A stretch of 64,000 nt of DNA. Origin: DAOMNN01 sp035443825 (GTDB taxonomy: Bacteria > Pseudomonadota > Gammaproteobacteria > Burkholderiales > Rhodocyclaceae). Within the stretch, counting starts at the first letter, position 1. The number at the start of each line of letters is the position of its first letter. The position numbers and the translations under genes are program-made. This document shows positions 35,601-44,196 of the stretch, piece by piece. The stretch lies in assembly GCA_035443825.1 (NCBI GenBank), contig DAOMNN010000009.1:5167-69166 (forward strand), written 5' to 3'. The notes beneath the pieces were generated by a model that saw nothing but the letters and a program-made list of their open reading frames with translations, did not search any database and was not told the DNA's origin.

Positions 35601-38546
35601 TGCTTCTGGTACCGCCTCCACTTCGAAGCCTTCCGTCACTTCCGGTGTCACGGATGCTTCTAGTACCTCGGATACTTCCGGTGTGACCGGCAATTCGGCT
35701 GCGTCGCCGAGGGCGGGGGGTTCCGCTTCGAGTTCCAGCGTCTCATCTTCCGGCGGCGCTTCCTCCAGGTCGCCGAAATCGAACACAGGGGCCGAAGGGG
35801 CCGCTTGCCCGGTGTCGATGGCGGGGCTCGGTTCAGGCTCGCCAAGGTCGGGCTCGACGGGCATCGCAGGGGAGGCTGCGGCTGCCTCCGCGGCGGGCGG
35901 CTCTCCGGCCTGCGTTTGCTCGGGGAGTTCGGGCAAAGTCATCCCAAACTCATCGAACTCCGTTTCGGTCGTTGCGGGTTCTTCTGTCGCGACGTTTTCG
36001 AGTGCTGTCTCTTCGGGCAGGAAATCGCTTGATTCGACATTCCCCCAGGCAGGTGCCTCCCGTTCTTCGATTTCGTCTTCGGCTGCGAACTCCTCCAGAT
36101 CGAGAGATGTCTCGACCTCGCGTTCCGCAGGTTCTTCCGCCGGTGCCTTCACTTCTTCGGGCTGCGCCGGCGGGGCGCTGACGCTCGCTGGCGCATGTGC
36201 AGGGGCGGATTCCTCCTCGCGCAGGCTGGCCGATTCCGCCATGAGTTCCGTGACGTCACGAGAATGACCCTCGCCATTCTCGATCTGCCGCACCCAGGCC
36301 GAGAACACGGTATAAGCCTTGCCGATCAGCGCATCGAGCGCCGGTGAAGGTGGTCTTTCCAGCTGCAACCACCGGTTCAAGGTCTGCTCGATGCCCCAAG
36401 CCGCTTCGCCAAGGTCGTTCAAGCCGACCATGCGTCCGCTGCCCTTGAGCGTATGGAAACCGCGGCGTATCGTCGTCAGCGCGTCGTTGCCGGCGGACCC
36501 GCCATGCATCGCGCCGAGTTGCTCATCCACCGCAGCGAGTACCTCGTGCGCTTCCTCGATGAAGATCTCGAGCAGTTCTGCGTCGAGTCCTTCGTCTTCG
36601 GTTGCGGAACTGCTCTCGAGCGGGGCCGCTTCCTCGTGTGCTGGCTTTACCTCTTCACTCGGCGGTGCAACCGACTCTGCGGTTTCGGCTGGCGCTTCCT
36701 CGCCTGTGTCAGGGCGGGCCGTCTCATCGAAGCTCAGCTCATCCAGCATCTCGACAGGTTCGACACTCTCGGGCGCAAACACTTCGGTGCCGGCAAGGTC
36801 TCCCATGTCGAGGATGACCGTTTCCTGCAGTGCGGCGATTTCGCGTTCCGCCGCGTACGCCACGACCTCTTCGACGTCGTGTTCGGCGCGCGTCCCCTCG
36901 GGCTGCAGAAGCCGGTCAAGATTCGCCGGCCTATGCTGCAGTGACTCGATGTAGAAGCCGAGCGCCGAGAGGCGCTGCGCGAGCCGTTCGAATTCGCCCT
37001 GATCCGGATGTTCCTCGGCGTCGGCAAATCGTGCGACCGTCTCGGCCGCTTCATGCACGAGCTCGATCGCCTGCTCGTCGCCGATCAACGCCAGGGCCCC
37101 TTCGATCTGCTTGAGCGGCTTTGTCAGGCCGGCCAGCGGAGCGCGCTTCGCCTGATTGCGGAAGAAGTCGTCCAGAGCCTGTTCCACTTGAGCGAGGTTG
37201 GACAGCATTTCCCGCGCGACCTGAGCACGAGCGTCCTTCTCCTGGGAACGCCGTGCGGCCTCGACCGTGGGCGAGTGCTCCGGTGCCGGAATGGCCTCTC
37301 CGCGGGTCAGGGCATCGAGGCGATCGAGGGTGTCATTGACCTGTGCGACGAATCCCGTCTCGGGCACCCCGCGATCGAGCGACACTTCGGCAAGCAGCAG
37401 CGCGGTCGCCATCTCGATGGCGATGCCGTCATTGAACTGGAGCGGATCCTTGCGCAGCCATTGCACGAAACGCGTGATGCCATCGAGGAGCCGATCGAGC
37501 GCCGGGCGGCCAAGCTGACCGGCGTGCTCGACGACCTGCGTCAGGTGGGCCTCGAGACGCGGCAATGCAGCGGCCTGCCCCGCGCTGAATTCATCCCAGG
37601 CCCGCTTGCCCGAACCGAGTTCCGCATGCAGCGTCTTGAGCAGCGGAGCGAGGGGAATCTCCGTGACGGTCGAGCCGGGCTCCGGAATCAGCGCGGCGAG
37701 GCCCCAGGTGTCCCAAACGGCACGCTGCTGATCGGTCTGTGCCGGAGCCTGGCTGATCCAGTACAACATGTCGCGCATCAGCTGTTCCGGAACCGTCTGT
37801 GCGCCGGCCGACTGATGTCTGAGTTCTCTCTCCAGTCCGGTACAGACCTGCCGCACTTGCGGGTCGTTGGGCAGATCGCCATTGATCAGGGCATCGAAGA
37901 ACGCCCGTGCCACAAACCATAGCGCCCTCGGCCCCGGATGACTCTGGGCAGCTTCCAGTACGGCCGCTGCGTCGCGCATGGCCTGCGGGCCGGCCTTGTC
38001 GTCGGGTTTCTTCAGCCACTGCAGCAATCCCTTGGGGAAAAGCGGTCGCACGCGTCGAAGTTGCTGGGCAGCGTCGGCAGGGGCGGCCGCGCCGCGCGGG
38101 GGGCGTCGCGTCAGATCGGGATAGAACAGTTCGGTCGGCTTCGCAGGCGCGCCGCCCTGTAGTTCGGTGATCCGCGAATAGAGCGGAAATAGCCGCAGCG
38201 GCTGGTCCGGTGTGCCGCGGACGAGTTCTTCCAGGTAATTGGTGATCGAGGCCAGACCCCGGGCCGCTACACCGAGCGATCCCTCGTCGATCGTGCAGCC
38301 CCCACGTGCCATGTTGCCCAGGAGCTGGTCGAGGCTCGTGGCGAATCGGGTCAGACCGTCGAGTCCGACGATGGACAGCGCACCACACGCCTGGTGTAGA
38401 TGCGTCTGGGCGAACTGGATGTGCGACAGGTCTTCGGGTGAACCGCGCGCTACCGAGAGCGCTTCGGCCGATCGGGCGAGCGCCTGATCGATTTCGCTCT
38501 TGACCCACGTCAGCGGTCCGAGATCCAGTTCGTTCGCGTGCATCAT
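32640..38546 (-). CDS. pilL: Pil-Chp hybrid chemosensory kinase (PilL/ChpA)
   Basis: A 1968-aa CheA-like hub of the twitching chemosensory system. Three canonical Hpt sites are visible: HTLKGSGRMVG (H698), HTLAGISGTA (H1099) and HTLKGSARMAG (H1269), behind an N-terminal Hpt-like region without an obvious phospho-His. A Glu/Pro/Ala-rich low-complexity linker spans about 780-1060. The kinase core follows (HLLRNAIAHGIEPRERR near 1550, DDGEGLDF), then a CheW-like domain and a C-terminal receiver (VIMIVDD-type pocket, site Asp near 1897 in ILSDIEMPRMDG). It should phosphorylate PilG and PilH. Last gene of pilG-H-I-J-L. Confidence 0.95.
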   Translation of the reverse strand: MMHANELDLGPLTWVKSEIDQALARSAEALSVARGSPEDLSHIQFAQTHLHQACGALSIVGLDGLTRFATSLDQLLGNMARGGCTIDEGSLGVAARGLASITNYLEELVRGTPDQPLRLFPLYSRITELQGGAPAKPTELFYPDLTRRPPRGAAAPADAAQQLRRVRPLFPKGLLQWLKKPDDKAGPQAMRDAAAVLEAAQSHPGPRALWFVARAFFDALINGDLPNDPQVRQVCTGLERELRHQSAGAQTVPEQLMRDMLYWISQAPAQTDQQRAVWDTWGLAALIPEPGSTVTEIPLAPLLKTLHAELGSGKRAWDEFSAGQAAALPRLEAHLTQVVEHAGQLGRPALDRLLDGITRFVQWLRKDPLQFNDGIAIEMATALLLAEVSLDRGVPETGFVAQVNDTLDRLDALTRGEAIPAPEHSPTVEAARRSQEKDARAQVAREMLSNLAQVEQALDDFFRNQAKRAPLAGLTKPLKQIEGALALIGDEQAIELVHEAAETVARFADAEEHPDQGEFERLAQRLSALGFYIESLQHRPANLDRLLQPEGTRAEHDVEEVVAYAAEREIAALQETVILDMGDLAGTEVFAPESVEPVEMLDELSFDETARPDTGEEAPAETAESVAPPSEEVKPAHEEAAPLESSSATEDEGLDAELLEIFIEEAHEVLAAVDEQLGAMHGGSAGNDALTTIRRGFHTLKGSGRMVGLNDLGEAAWGIEQTLNRWLQLERPPSPALDALIGKAYTVFSAWVRQIENGEGHSRDVTELMAESASLREEESAPAHAPASVSAPPAQPEEVKAPAEEPAEREVETSLDLEEFAAEDEIEEREAPAWGNVESSDFLPEETALENVATEEPATTETEFDEFGMTLPELPEQTQAGEPPAAEAAAASPAMPVEPDLGEPEPSPAIDTGQAAPSAPVFDFGDLEEAPPEDETLELEAEPPALGDAAELPVTPEVSEVLEASVTPEVTEGFEVEAVPEAPEATEAPEPKEGPQAAEPDEAIAPEAAEPVALEISFEGLPEPIDLSIAESLEATTEAPAPVVEPALLRLGDVEISRPLFELYLAEARDHVYALHDEFAQLERNPTRVPSEPSLRAAHTLAGISGTARLPALHGLARALEHAIERLRERDEAPAAKETDLFQATTSTLEAMLAELATHQLPLGVPELEEQLQGVGLEVAEETTPVAAESENWEQAPGEPLQAEAAAVDVITAEPEPLPTVHDDLDEQLLPIFIEEGTELLGQLDSTLREWQNSPDETEHAKSTARLLHTLKGSARMAGAMTLGEHLHRMESRLEKLPSGGVVPASVLDEIVSGLDQASQMVGALARGERYPAAPADRREDKAIAAPVEIETAPVTAEAAGGLSTLRVRADMVDRFVNEAGEIGIARTRIEGELRTLRRSLLDLTENVIRLRNQLREVEIQAEVQMQSRIAQAESRHTEFDPLEMDRFTRLQELTRMMAESVGDVTTVQQNLLVNLDGAEVALNSQARLSRDLQQALMQVRMVPFDSLADRLHRIVRQTAKDLGKRANLDLRGGRIEIDRSVLERMTGPLEHLLRNAIAHGIEPRERRVAAGKEPIGQVTLTVAHEGNEIAITLQDDGEGLDFEGIAEKARSQGLLAQDENADERRLTNLIFVPGFSTAGSLSEIAGRGVGMDVVKADTASVGGRIDVRTTQGEGTEFRIHLPLTLAVTQALLVRAAGRTYAIPSTMIAQVLELKTDALERVIEEGGTSWQDRHFAYRYLPRLLGDNQTRPEVQRFNWLLLLHAGAQTLALHVDALRGNQEIVVKNAGPQLVRIIGIAGATVLGDGEIVLILNPVALASRSLSESDEDASAQGAEALPTDAPPARQPTVMIVDDSLTVRKITGRLLEREGYTVITAKDGADALEKLLETVPDVILSDIEMPRMDGFDLVRNIRADDRLKEVPVIMITSRMADKHRQYAEKIGANHYLGKPYEEDELLGLLKDYTAVTT

Positions 38547-38571
38547 TAGGCCTTCCCCTGGACGGCTCGGA

Positions 38572-40722
38572 TCAGACCTTGAAGCCCGACACCGATCCCT
38601 TCAATTCCACCGCAAGGTCGCCCAGCTGACCGACCGAGATGGCCGTCTGCTGCGTGCCGCGCGTGGTCTGCTCGGTAATCGCCAGGATGTCCTTCATCGT
38701 TTCCGCGACGCGGGTTGCAGTCGAAGCCTGATGCTGCATGTCCGTTGAGATCTGCTCGATGAGGCGTGCGGTTTCGGTCGAGACCTTGTCGATCTCGGCC
38801 AGGGCCTGGCCTGCGGCATCGGACAGCTGAGCGCCGTCGACCACGTCACGGGTTGCGGCCTCCATCGCGCCGACCGCATCCTTGGTATCGGTCTGAATGG
38901 TCTTCACGATCGCCGCAATCTGTTTCGTCGCTTCGGCGGAGCGTTCCGCGAGGCGCTGCACCTCTTCCGCAACCACCGTGAAGCCACGTCCCGCTTCGCC
39001 CGCCGACGCGGCCTGAATTGCGGCGTTGAGCGCCAGCACGTTGGTCTGCTCGGTAATGTCCGAAATCAGTTCGACGATCTCGCCGATCTCCTGGGACGAC
39101 TCGCCAAGGCGCTTGATCCTCTTCGAGGTTTCCTGAATCTGCTCGCGGATTTCGTTCATTCCCTTGATCGTGTTCTCCACTGCGCTGGTGCCCTTTTGCG
39201 CCGCGTCGCGCGAGCGTCGCGCGACCTGCGCCGACTGGAGTGCGCGCTTCGACGAGTCGGTCATCGACAAGGCCATGCGCTGGACGGTCGTGCCGGCCTC
39301 CTCGATCTCGCGTGTCTGGCGTTCGGTCGCGTCGAGCAGTTCCGCAGAAGTGCGTTGCGCCGATTCGGTCGCCACCGTCACGCGGTTCGCCGCATCGTTG
39401 ATTCGACGCACCAGAACCGAGAGTTCCTCAATGGTGTAGTTCACCGAATCCGCAATCGCCCCGGTGATGTCTTCCGACACGGTGGCACGAACCGTGAGGT
39501 CACCGTCGGCAAGGTCGCCCATCTCGTTCATCAGGCGCAGAATGGCCTGTTGCGAAAGGTTGCGTTCATTCTCTGCGGACTGTCGCTGCCCTTCGGCCTG
39601 CGTACGCTGGTTGAGCAGGTTTTCGTTGTAGATCTGCGCGATCAGGCCGAGGACCAGCAGTGCAAACAGGCCCGACAGCACCGCGGCGGAACTCAGCGGA
39701 TCAAAGCCGCGGAACTCCCGGTCGTACGCGCCCGACAGGTCACGGGTGCGCTGAAGCAGATCGCCCGAATCCCGGAAGATCCGGCTGCCGGCCTGCTTTG
39801 CCTGCACCACGAACTGCATGTTGGCCAGAATTCCGGAGATGGCGTCGAGGCTCTCCTGCCCCACGCCGTCGAGCTCGCGCAGCCGCGCACGCAGTTCCGC
39901 GGTCGCTGGCATCTGCTGCAGATCGGCAAGCAACTCGCGCAAGGTGTTCGCATCCTTTCCAAGCAGGAACGCGACTTCAGGTTCGATTGCGGTTGCCACC
40001 AACAGTGCATTGGCATTCTTGGCGATGCGCTGGGTCAGCATGACCGCGGTATTGGCCGCCGAGATCTCGCGCGTGTTCGCACCGCTCTGAAGCTTGAGCA
40101 TCGCAACCTCTTCGGCAAGGTCGAGAAGCATCGCATTGCGCGAATTGATCGCGTCGACCGACTGGTTCAGTGTGGTCAGGTTCGATTCCTGCGCAAGCAG
40201 TTGGGTCGCATCGGCCTCGGTCGTATTCCATTGTTCGCGCAGGGCAGCAAGCTGCGGTGCCGCCGATGCCGGGCTGGGTGGAACGACGCTGTCCTGAATC
40301 TGGCCGCCGGCTTCGAGAGCTGACAGTACGCTGGCGAATCGCGAGCTTGCACTGCGCAACTCGCCGAACGCCGGCGTGTTGCCCTGCAGGGTGAGTTGCG
40401 CCGCTTTTGCGATCTGCTGCGAAAGCATCTGCAGTTCGCCAGCCGCGGCGACGTAGCTCGTCGCGTTCTCGGACTTTCGTCCCTGATAGAACAGCAGGCC
40501 CGCGGTGATCACCAGCAGAACGACGAACACGATGATGAGCGACTGCATCCGCTCGGACATCGGCCGGGCCTTGGCGGTGCCCGACTTGCCGGGAGTGCCC
40601 GACGAAGCCGGCGCGCTCATTGCCGGAGGGGCGCTGGTCTCCAGGATCGTGGTGTCCGAAGCTGTTTCGTTCTCGGCCGTCTTGTTGTCTCCACTAGACA
40701 GTCCGGCAAGCTTGAATGCCAT
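38572..40722 (-). CDS. pilJ: Pil-Chp methyl-accepting chemoreceptor PilJ
   Basis: A 716-aa inner-membrane receptor. A disordered start is followed by membrane helix SLIIVFVVLLVITAGLLFYQ near residue 57. A periplasmic PilJ domain of about 270 residues comes next, then a second helix (AAVLSGLFALLVLGLIAQIY near 347), HAMP, and a signalling domain with the hairpin tip ITEQTNVLALNAAIQAASAG followed by EAGRGFTVVAEEVQRLAE. It senses surface or pilin signals and drives PilL. It lies 25 bases before pilL. Confidence 0.95.
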   Translation of the reverse strand: MAFKLAGLSSGDNKTAENETASDTTILETSAPPAMSAPASSGTPGKSGTAKARPMSERMQSLIIVFVVLLVITAGLLFYQGRKSENATSYVAAAGELQMLSQQIAKAAQLTLQGNTPAFGELRSASSRFASVLSALEAGGQIQDSVVPPSPASAAPQLAALREQWNTTEADATQLLAQESNLTTLNQSVDAINSRNAMLLDLAEEVAMLKLQSGANTREISAANTAVMLTQRIAKNANALLVATAIEPEVAFLLGKDANTLRELLADLQQMPATAELRARLRELDGVGQESLDAISGILANMQFVVQAKQAGSRIFRDSGDLLQRTRDLSGAYDREFRGFDPLSSAAVLSGLFALLVLGLIAQIYNENLLNQRTQAEGQRQSAENERNLSQQAILRLMNEMGDLADGDLTVRATVSEDITGAIADSVNYTIEELSVLVRRINDAANRVTVATESAQRTSAELLDATERQTREIEEAGTTVQRMALSMTDSSKRALQSAQVARRSRDAAQKGTSAVENTIKGMNEIREQIQETSKRIKRLGESSQEIGEIVELISDITEQTNVLALNAAIQAASAGEAGRGFTVVAEEVQRLAERSAEATKQIAAIVKTIQTDTKDAVGAMEAATRDVVDGAQLSDAAGQALAEIDKVSTETARLIEQISTDMQHQASTATRVAETMKDILAITEQTTRGTQQTAISVGQLGDLAVELKGSVSGFKV

Positions 40723-40773
40723 ATCAGGTGCTCCACCGCAGTAATGTTCTTTTGGTATTCAGGGTCAGTGCCG

Positions 40774-41292
40774 TCAGGACTGTCCCGCTCCCGCTTCCAG
40801 AAATTGGGGGTTGCCAAGCAGCTTGGCGATGTCCAGCCGCAACCAGACCCTGTTCTGCAAATCTCTGACCCGTCCTGCCACCCAGGGGCGTTCGTCGGCA
40901 GGGCCGGTGTCGGGTTCGAATTCTTCGGGGCTACGCAGGCCCGTGGTTCGCGAAAACAGCAACGCGCTGTTTGTCGCGTGCCGGACATTGAGCAGGAGCA
41001 GGCGTGCAAGGCCGCTCGGCGCGATGGTCTTGCCTCCGTGGAACCCGGAGAAATCCACGACACCGTACAGTGTGCCGCGAACGTTGGCGATTCCTCGGTA
41101 CCAGTTTCGGGTCAGCGGCACGTCCGCAAGCGGCGGAACGGGCATGATCTCACCGGTATCGGTGAGGTCCAGCAACCAGTTTTCGTCGCCGGCTTCGACG
41201 CCGAGAAGGGTTCGCCGGTCGCCGGTTCGCGCCTCGGCGAGGCGACGAACCAGACTTTCCTGGAACTCGCGCAGGCTGATGCGTCGGGCCAT
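40774..41292 (-). CDS. pilI: CheW-like adaptor PilI
   Basis: A 172-aa CheW-fold coupling protein linking PilJ to PilL. It shows VPLTRNWYRGIANVRGTLYG and VVDFSGFHGG, typical of the PilI branch of CheW proteins, and a C-terminal WVAGRVRDLQNRVWLRLD segment. It lies between pilH (6 bases upstream) and pilJ. Confidence 0.92.
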   Translation of the reverse strand: MARRISLREFQESLVRRLAEARTGDRRTLLGVEAGDENWLLDLTDTGEIMPVPPLADVPLTRNWYRGIANVRGTLYGVVDFSGFHGGKTIAPSGLARLLLLNVRHATNSALLFSRTTGLRSPEEFEPDTGPADERPWVAGRVRDLQNRVWLRLDIAKLLGNPQFLEAGAGQS

Positions 41293-41298
41293 CGGTGG

Positions 41299-41664
41299 TC
41301 AGCCCAGGGACTCGATGCGGGCCAGCAGTTCGGCGTGATCGATCGGCTTGACCAGATAATCGAAAGCCCCCTGGCGCATTCCCCAGATCTTGTCGGTTTC
41401 GAGTGACTTGGTGGTACACATGATGATCGGAATCGCGCGTGTCGCCTCGTCGCGAGAGATCGTTCTGGTTGCCTGGTAACCGTTCATCCCGGGCATGACG
41501 ACATCCATCAGGATCAGGTCCGGCATCTCGCTCCTGCTTTTCGCGATTGCGTCCTCGCCATTCTCGGCAGTGACGACCTGATACCCCTTGGCCGTTAGTA
41601 CCTCGGTCATTGCGAAGCGTTCGGTCGGAGAATCATCGACAACTAGAATTTTCTTGATCGGCAT
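41299..41664 (-). CDS. pilH: Twitching response regulator PilH
   Basis: A 121-aa stand-alone receiver. The acidic pocket is VVDDSPTERFAMTEVL, the phosphorylation site ILMDVVMPGMNGYQATRTI, with a Thr/Lys pair at CTTKS and VKPIDHAELL. In Pseudomonas PilH antagonises PilG and favours retraction. The ATG at 41664 gives the usual MPIKKILVVDD start; 18 extra upstream codons have no homology. Confidence 0.93.
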   Translation of the reverse strand: MPIKKILVVDDSPTERFAMTEVLTAKGYQVVTAENGEDAIAKSRSEMPDLILMDVVMPGMNGYQATRTISRDEATRAIPIIMCTTKSLETDKIWGMRQGAFDYLVKPIDHAELLARIESLG

Positions 41665-41689
41665 TGCTATCCGTCTCCCGTCCCGGGTT

Positions 41690-42073
41690 TCAGTGAGAGT
41701 GAGTGGCGTGATGGGCAACCGCCTTGAGGAGGCTGTCCTTGGTAAAGGGTTTGGTCAGATACTCGTCCGATCCTGCCATCCGGCCCCGCGCCCGATCGAA
41801 CAGGCCGTCCTTGGACGACAGCATGATCACCGGCGTCGATGACAGCCGCGCATTCTTCTTGATCAGCGAGCAGGTCTGGTATCCATCGAGGCGCGGCATC
41901 ATGATGTCGACAAAAATGACGTCGGGGTGATGGTCCGTGATCTTGGCCAGAGCGTCGAATCCGTCCTCGGCCAGCAGAACCTCGCATCCGGCCTGCGTCA
42001 GGAATATCTCGGCGCTGCGACGGATGGTGTTGCTGTCGTCAATGACCATCACCTTGAGACCACTCAGATCCAT
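41690..42073 (-). CDS. pilG: Twitching response regulator PilG
   Basis: A 127-aa stand-alone receiver beginning MDLSGLKVMVIDDSNTIRRS, with phosphorylation site VIFVDIMMPRLDGYQTCSLI, then MLSSKDGLFDRARG and LTKPFTKDSLL. PilG promotes pilus extension and feeds adenylate cyclase in Pseudomonas. First gene of the pil-chp operon. Its leader (42074-42297) has no gene and holds the inverted repeat at 42231-42272. Confidence 0.94.
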   Translation of the reverse strand: MDLSGLKVMVIDDSNTIRRSAEIFLTQAGCEVLLAEDGFDALAKITDHHPDVIFVDIMMPRLDGYQTCSLIKKNARLSSTPVIMLSSKDGLFDRARGRMAGSDEYLTKPFTKDSLLKAVAHHATHSH

Positions 42074-42230
42074 GATGCCTCGTGTCCTACTTGGTTCGTT
42101 CCCGATGGGGGCTCCCGTCGCTGCGCGGCATGGGCGCATGCGTACGCAAAGCTTTCACGCGTCCGGAATGCCTTGTCCCGGATGTCATTCTCACGACTGC
42201 AGGAATTCCATGCAAGCGCTATGCGGATTT

Positions 42231-42272
42231 GTCACATACATCATACGCGCGGACCGACAGTGCGGATGTGAC
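42231..42272. promoter_or_regulatory. GTCACAT/ATGTGAC inverted repeat in the pilG leader
   Basis: Two 7-bp arms, 42231-42237 and 42266-42272, are reverse complements separated by 28 bases in an otherwise AT-richer stretch upstream of pilG. TGTGAC resembles a CRP/Vfr half-site, but the spacing does not fit one dimer. It could be two regulator half-sites or chance. Confidence 0.3.
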
Positions 42273-42297
42273 GCAATATACATGAACAGGGCGAAAG

Positions 42298-42477
42298 TCA
42301 TATATCGATCATCTCGAAATCTTCCTTGCGAGCCTCGCATTCGGGGCACGTCCAGTTCGGCGGGATGTCCTCCCAACGGGTTCCGGGAGCAATGCCTTCG
42401 TCGGGCAGGCCTGCGGCTTCGTCGTAGATGAAGCCGCAGATGAGGCACATGTAGGTCTTGTATTCCGGATTTACCAT
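42298..42477 (-). CDS. Rubredoxin
   Basis: A 59-aa rubredoxin too short for routine ORF lists. It starts MVNPEYKTYMCLICGFIYDE and has iron ligands in CLIC (C11, C14) and CPEC (C44, C47), with GIAPGTRWEDIPPNWTCPEC between. It carries single electrons in the cytoplasm. Its position directly upstream of pilG is conserved in many beta- and gammaproteobacteria. It is divergent from the ThiD-like gene. Confidence 0.95.
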   Translation of the reverse strand: MVNPEYKTYMCLICGFIYDEAAGLPDEGIAPGTRWEDIPPNWTCPECEARKEDFEMIDI

Positions 42478-42579
42478 CGGCTGGCGTACTCCGCTTGCTT
42501 TGCCTGTAGAATCCGCCGCATATTACCGCATTTTGCCGGCCGTGCCAGACGGGGCACCACTCTCGGAATCCATTGCGCC

Positions 42580-43422
42580 ATGTCCGCGCCGATCACTCCA
42601 GTTCCACCTTCCGTGCTCTGTTTCGCCACGGCCGATGCGACCGGAGGCGCCGATCTGCAGTCCGATGTCCTCACGCTTGCGAGCATGGGTTGTCATCCCC
42701 TCTCCGTGGTGTGTGCCATCGCAGTGCGCGACACGCGCGGGGTCGATGATCTCGTCCCCCTCGATGTGGATCTCGTGGCGGCGCAGGCGCGTGCGGTGCT
42801 CGAGGATATTCCCGTGCGTGCGTTCAAGCTGGGCATGGCCGGAAACGTGGAAAATCTCGCGGCAATCGCGGAAATCCTGTCCGACTATCCGGACGTGCCC
42901 TTGGTGTTGGACCCCGCACTCCCCCACCTTGACGGCGACGACGCCATGGCGGAGGACTACCTGGCGGCGCTTGCCGAGCTGATTCTGCCCCAGGCGACAC
43001 TGCTGGTCGCCGGGCGCCACGAGATCTGGCGGCTCGCCGGATCGGCAGGCGACGAGGACGATGACGACACGGGCTCCGATGGCGAGGGGGTTTCGATGCT
43101 GCTCGGGCTTGGTGTCGATCACGTGTTGGTGACCGGGACGGGGGAGCCCGGTTTGCAATATGTGAACGTCCTGTACGGTCCGGGCGGGGTCGTTCGCACC
43201 GATTCCTGGGAGCGTCTCGGAGGGCATTATCTGGGCGCACGCGCGACCCTGTCGGCGGCTGTCGCGGCCGAACTGGCGCACGGAATGGATCTGCGCGAGG
43301 CCGTGCGCGAGGCGCAGGAGTTCACCTGGCAGACGCTGAATGGAGCCTATCGTCCGGGAATGGGGCTGGCTTTGCCCGATCGTCTGTTCTGGGCGCGGGA
43401 CGGTGGGGAGAGCGATGACTGA
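42580..43422 (+). CDS. ThiD-like kinase with altered active site
   Basis: A 280-aa ribokinase-fold protein aligned with hydroxymethylpyrimidine (phosphate) kinases: ATADATGGADLQSDVLTLAS at the start, FKLGMAGNVENLAAIAEIL, then PLVLDPALPHLDG. The catalytic loop, normally GTGCTLS in ThiD, reads GARATLS (in HYLGARATLSAAVA), so the anion-hole Gly and the conserved Cys are missing. An acidic insert (GDEDDDDTGSDGEG) lies near residue 155. It overlaps thiE by 8 bases, so a role in thiamine synthesis or its control is likely, but normal ThiD activity is doubtful. Confidence 0.75.
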   Translation: MSAPITPVPPSVLCFATADATGGADLQSDVLTLASMGCHPLSVVCAIAVRDTRGVDDLVPLDVDLVAAQARAVLEDIPVRAFKLGMAGNVENLAAIAEILSDYPDVPLVLDPALPHLDGDDAMAEDYLAALAELILPQATLLVAGRHEIWRLAGSAGDEDDDDTGSDGEGVSMLLGLGVDHVLVTGTGEPGLQYVNVLYGPGGVVRTDSWERLGGHYLGARATLSAAVAAELAHGMDLREAVREAQEFTWQTLNGAYRPGMGLALPDRLFWARDGGESDD

Positions 43423-44083
43423 CTCGTCCCGAGCCGCTGGCGCCTTTTCCGACGGGCGCGCCATGGCATGCCGCGGCCTGTACCTGATCACGCCGGACTG
43501 TGCGGATAGCGGTCGCCTGTTGGCCCTGATCGAGGCGGCAGTCGCTGGCGGCCCCGCACTGCTGCAGTACCGTAACAAGCTGGCTCGGACGGAGGCGCAA
43601 CGCAGGCGTGAGGCGTCGCAGATCGCGCAGTTGTGCCGTGCTGCGGGAGTAGGGTTGATCGTCAACGACAGCGTCGCGCTGGCGCTGGACGTGGATGCCG
43701 ATGGCGTGCACATCGGGCGTGAAGATGGGGATCCTGTGTCGGTCCGCCGCACGCTTGGGCCGGATCGATTGCTCGGGGTGTCCTGTTATGACGACTGGTC
43801 GCGGGCGTGCGCTGCGGTTGCGGCTGGCGCCGATTATGTCGCCTTCGGGGCGATGTTCCCCTCCAGGACGAAACCGGCGGCCGTGCGCGCGCCGATTGAA
43901 CTCGTTCGCCGCGCACGAAGCGAACTCGGGGTCGCGGTGGCGACCATCGGTGGCATTACCCTCGACAATGCAAGCGAACTCGTCGATGCGGGCGCTGATC
44001 TTGTGGCGGTGATTTCCGACGTGTTCGACGCGCCGGACCCGGCCGCGCGCGCGACTGCGTATCGGATGTTGTTTGCCGCTTGA
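43415..44083 (+). CDS. thiE: Thiamine phosphate synthase
   Basis: A 222-aa TIM-barrel enzyme joining HMP pyrophosphate and the thiazole phosphate. It has GLYLITPDC, LLQYRNKLA (the QxRxK substrate motif), IVNDSVALALDVDADGVHIG, LGVSCYDD and TIGGITLDNASELVDAGADL with VISDVF. The ATG at 43415 overlaps the thiD-like gene; an internal ATG at 43463 is nearer the conserved start, and the first 16 residues look unstructured. Confidence 0.92.
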   Translation: MTDSSRAAGAFSDGRAMACRGLYLITPDCADSGRLLALIEAAVAGGPALLQYRNKLARTEAQRRREASQIAQLCRAAGVGLIVNDSVALALDVDADGVHIGREDGDPVSVRRTLGPDRLLGVSCYDDWSRACAAVAAGADYVAFGAMFPSRTKPAAVRAPIELVRRARSELGVAVATIGGITLDNASELVDAGADLVAVISDVFDAPDPAARATAYRMLFAA

Positions 44084-44091
44084 AGGCGTCG

Positions 44092-44110
44092 GATCGGCGG
44101 TGCGCCGATC
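44092..44110. terminator. Hairpin after thiE
   Basis: GATCGGCG and CGCCGATC form an 8-bp stem with a GTG loop 8 bases after the thiE stop. No U-tract follows, so termination before hemL is uncertain. Confidence 0.4.
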
Positions 44111-44196
44111 GGCACGACCGTGGTTCGGGCTGGACCGCACCGGCATCCGCAGCGACAATTCCGTTTTCCCCTGATTGATGATGTGATCCGACCGAC

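Noticed and set aside
34137..35663. 508-codon open frame on the plus strand
   Set aside because: It is antisense to the low-complexity part of pilL and repeats simple Phe/Arg/Gly patterns caused by its repeats.
42074..42297. Small RNA gene in the pilG leader
   Set aside because: No terminator-like hairpin with U-tract and no known fold; only the inverted repeat stands out.
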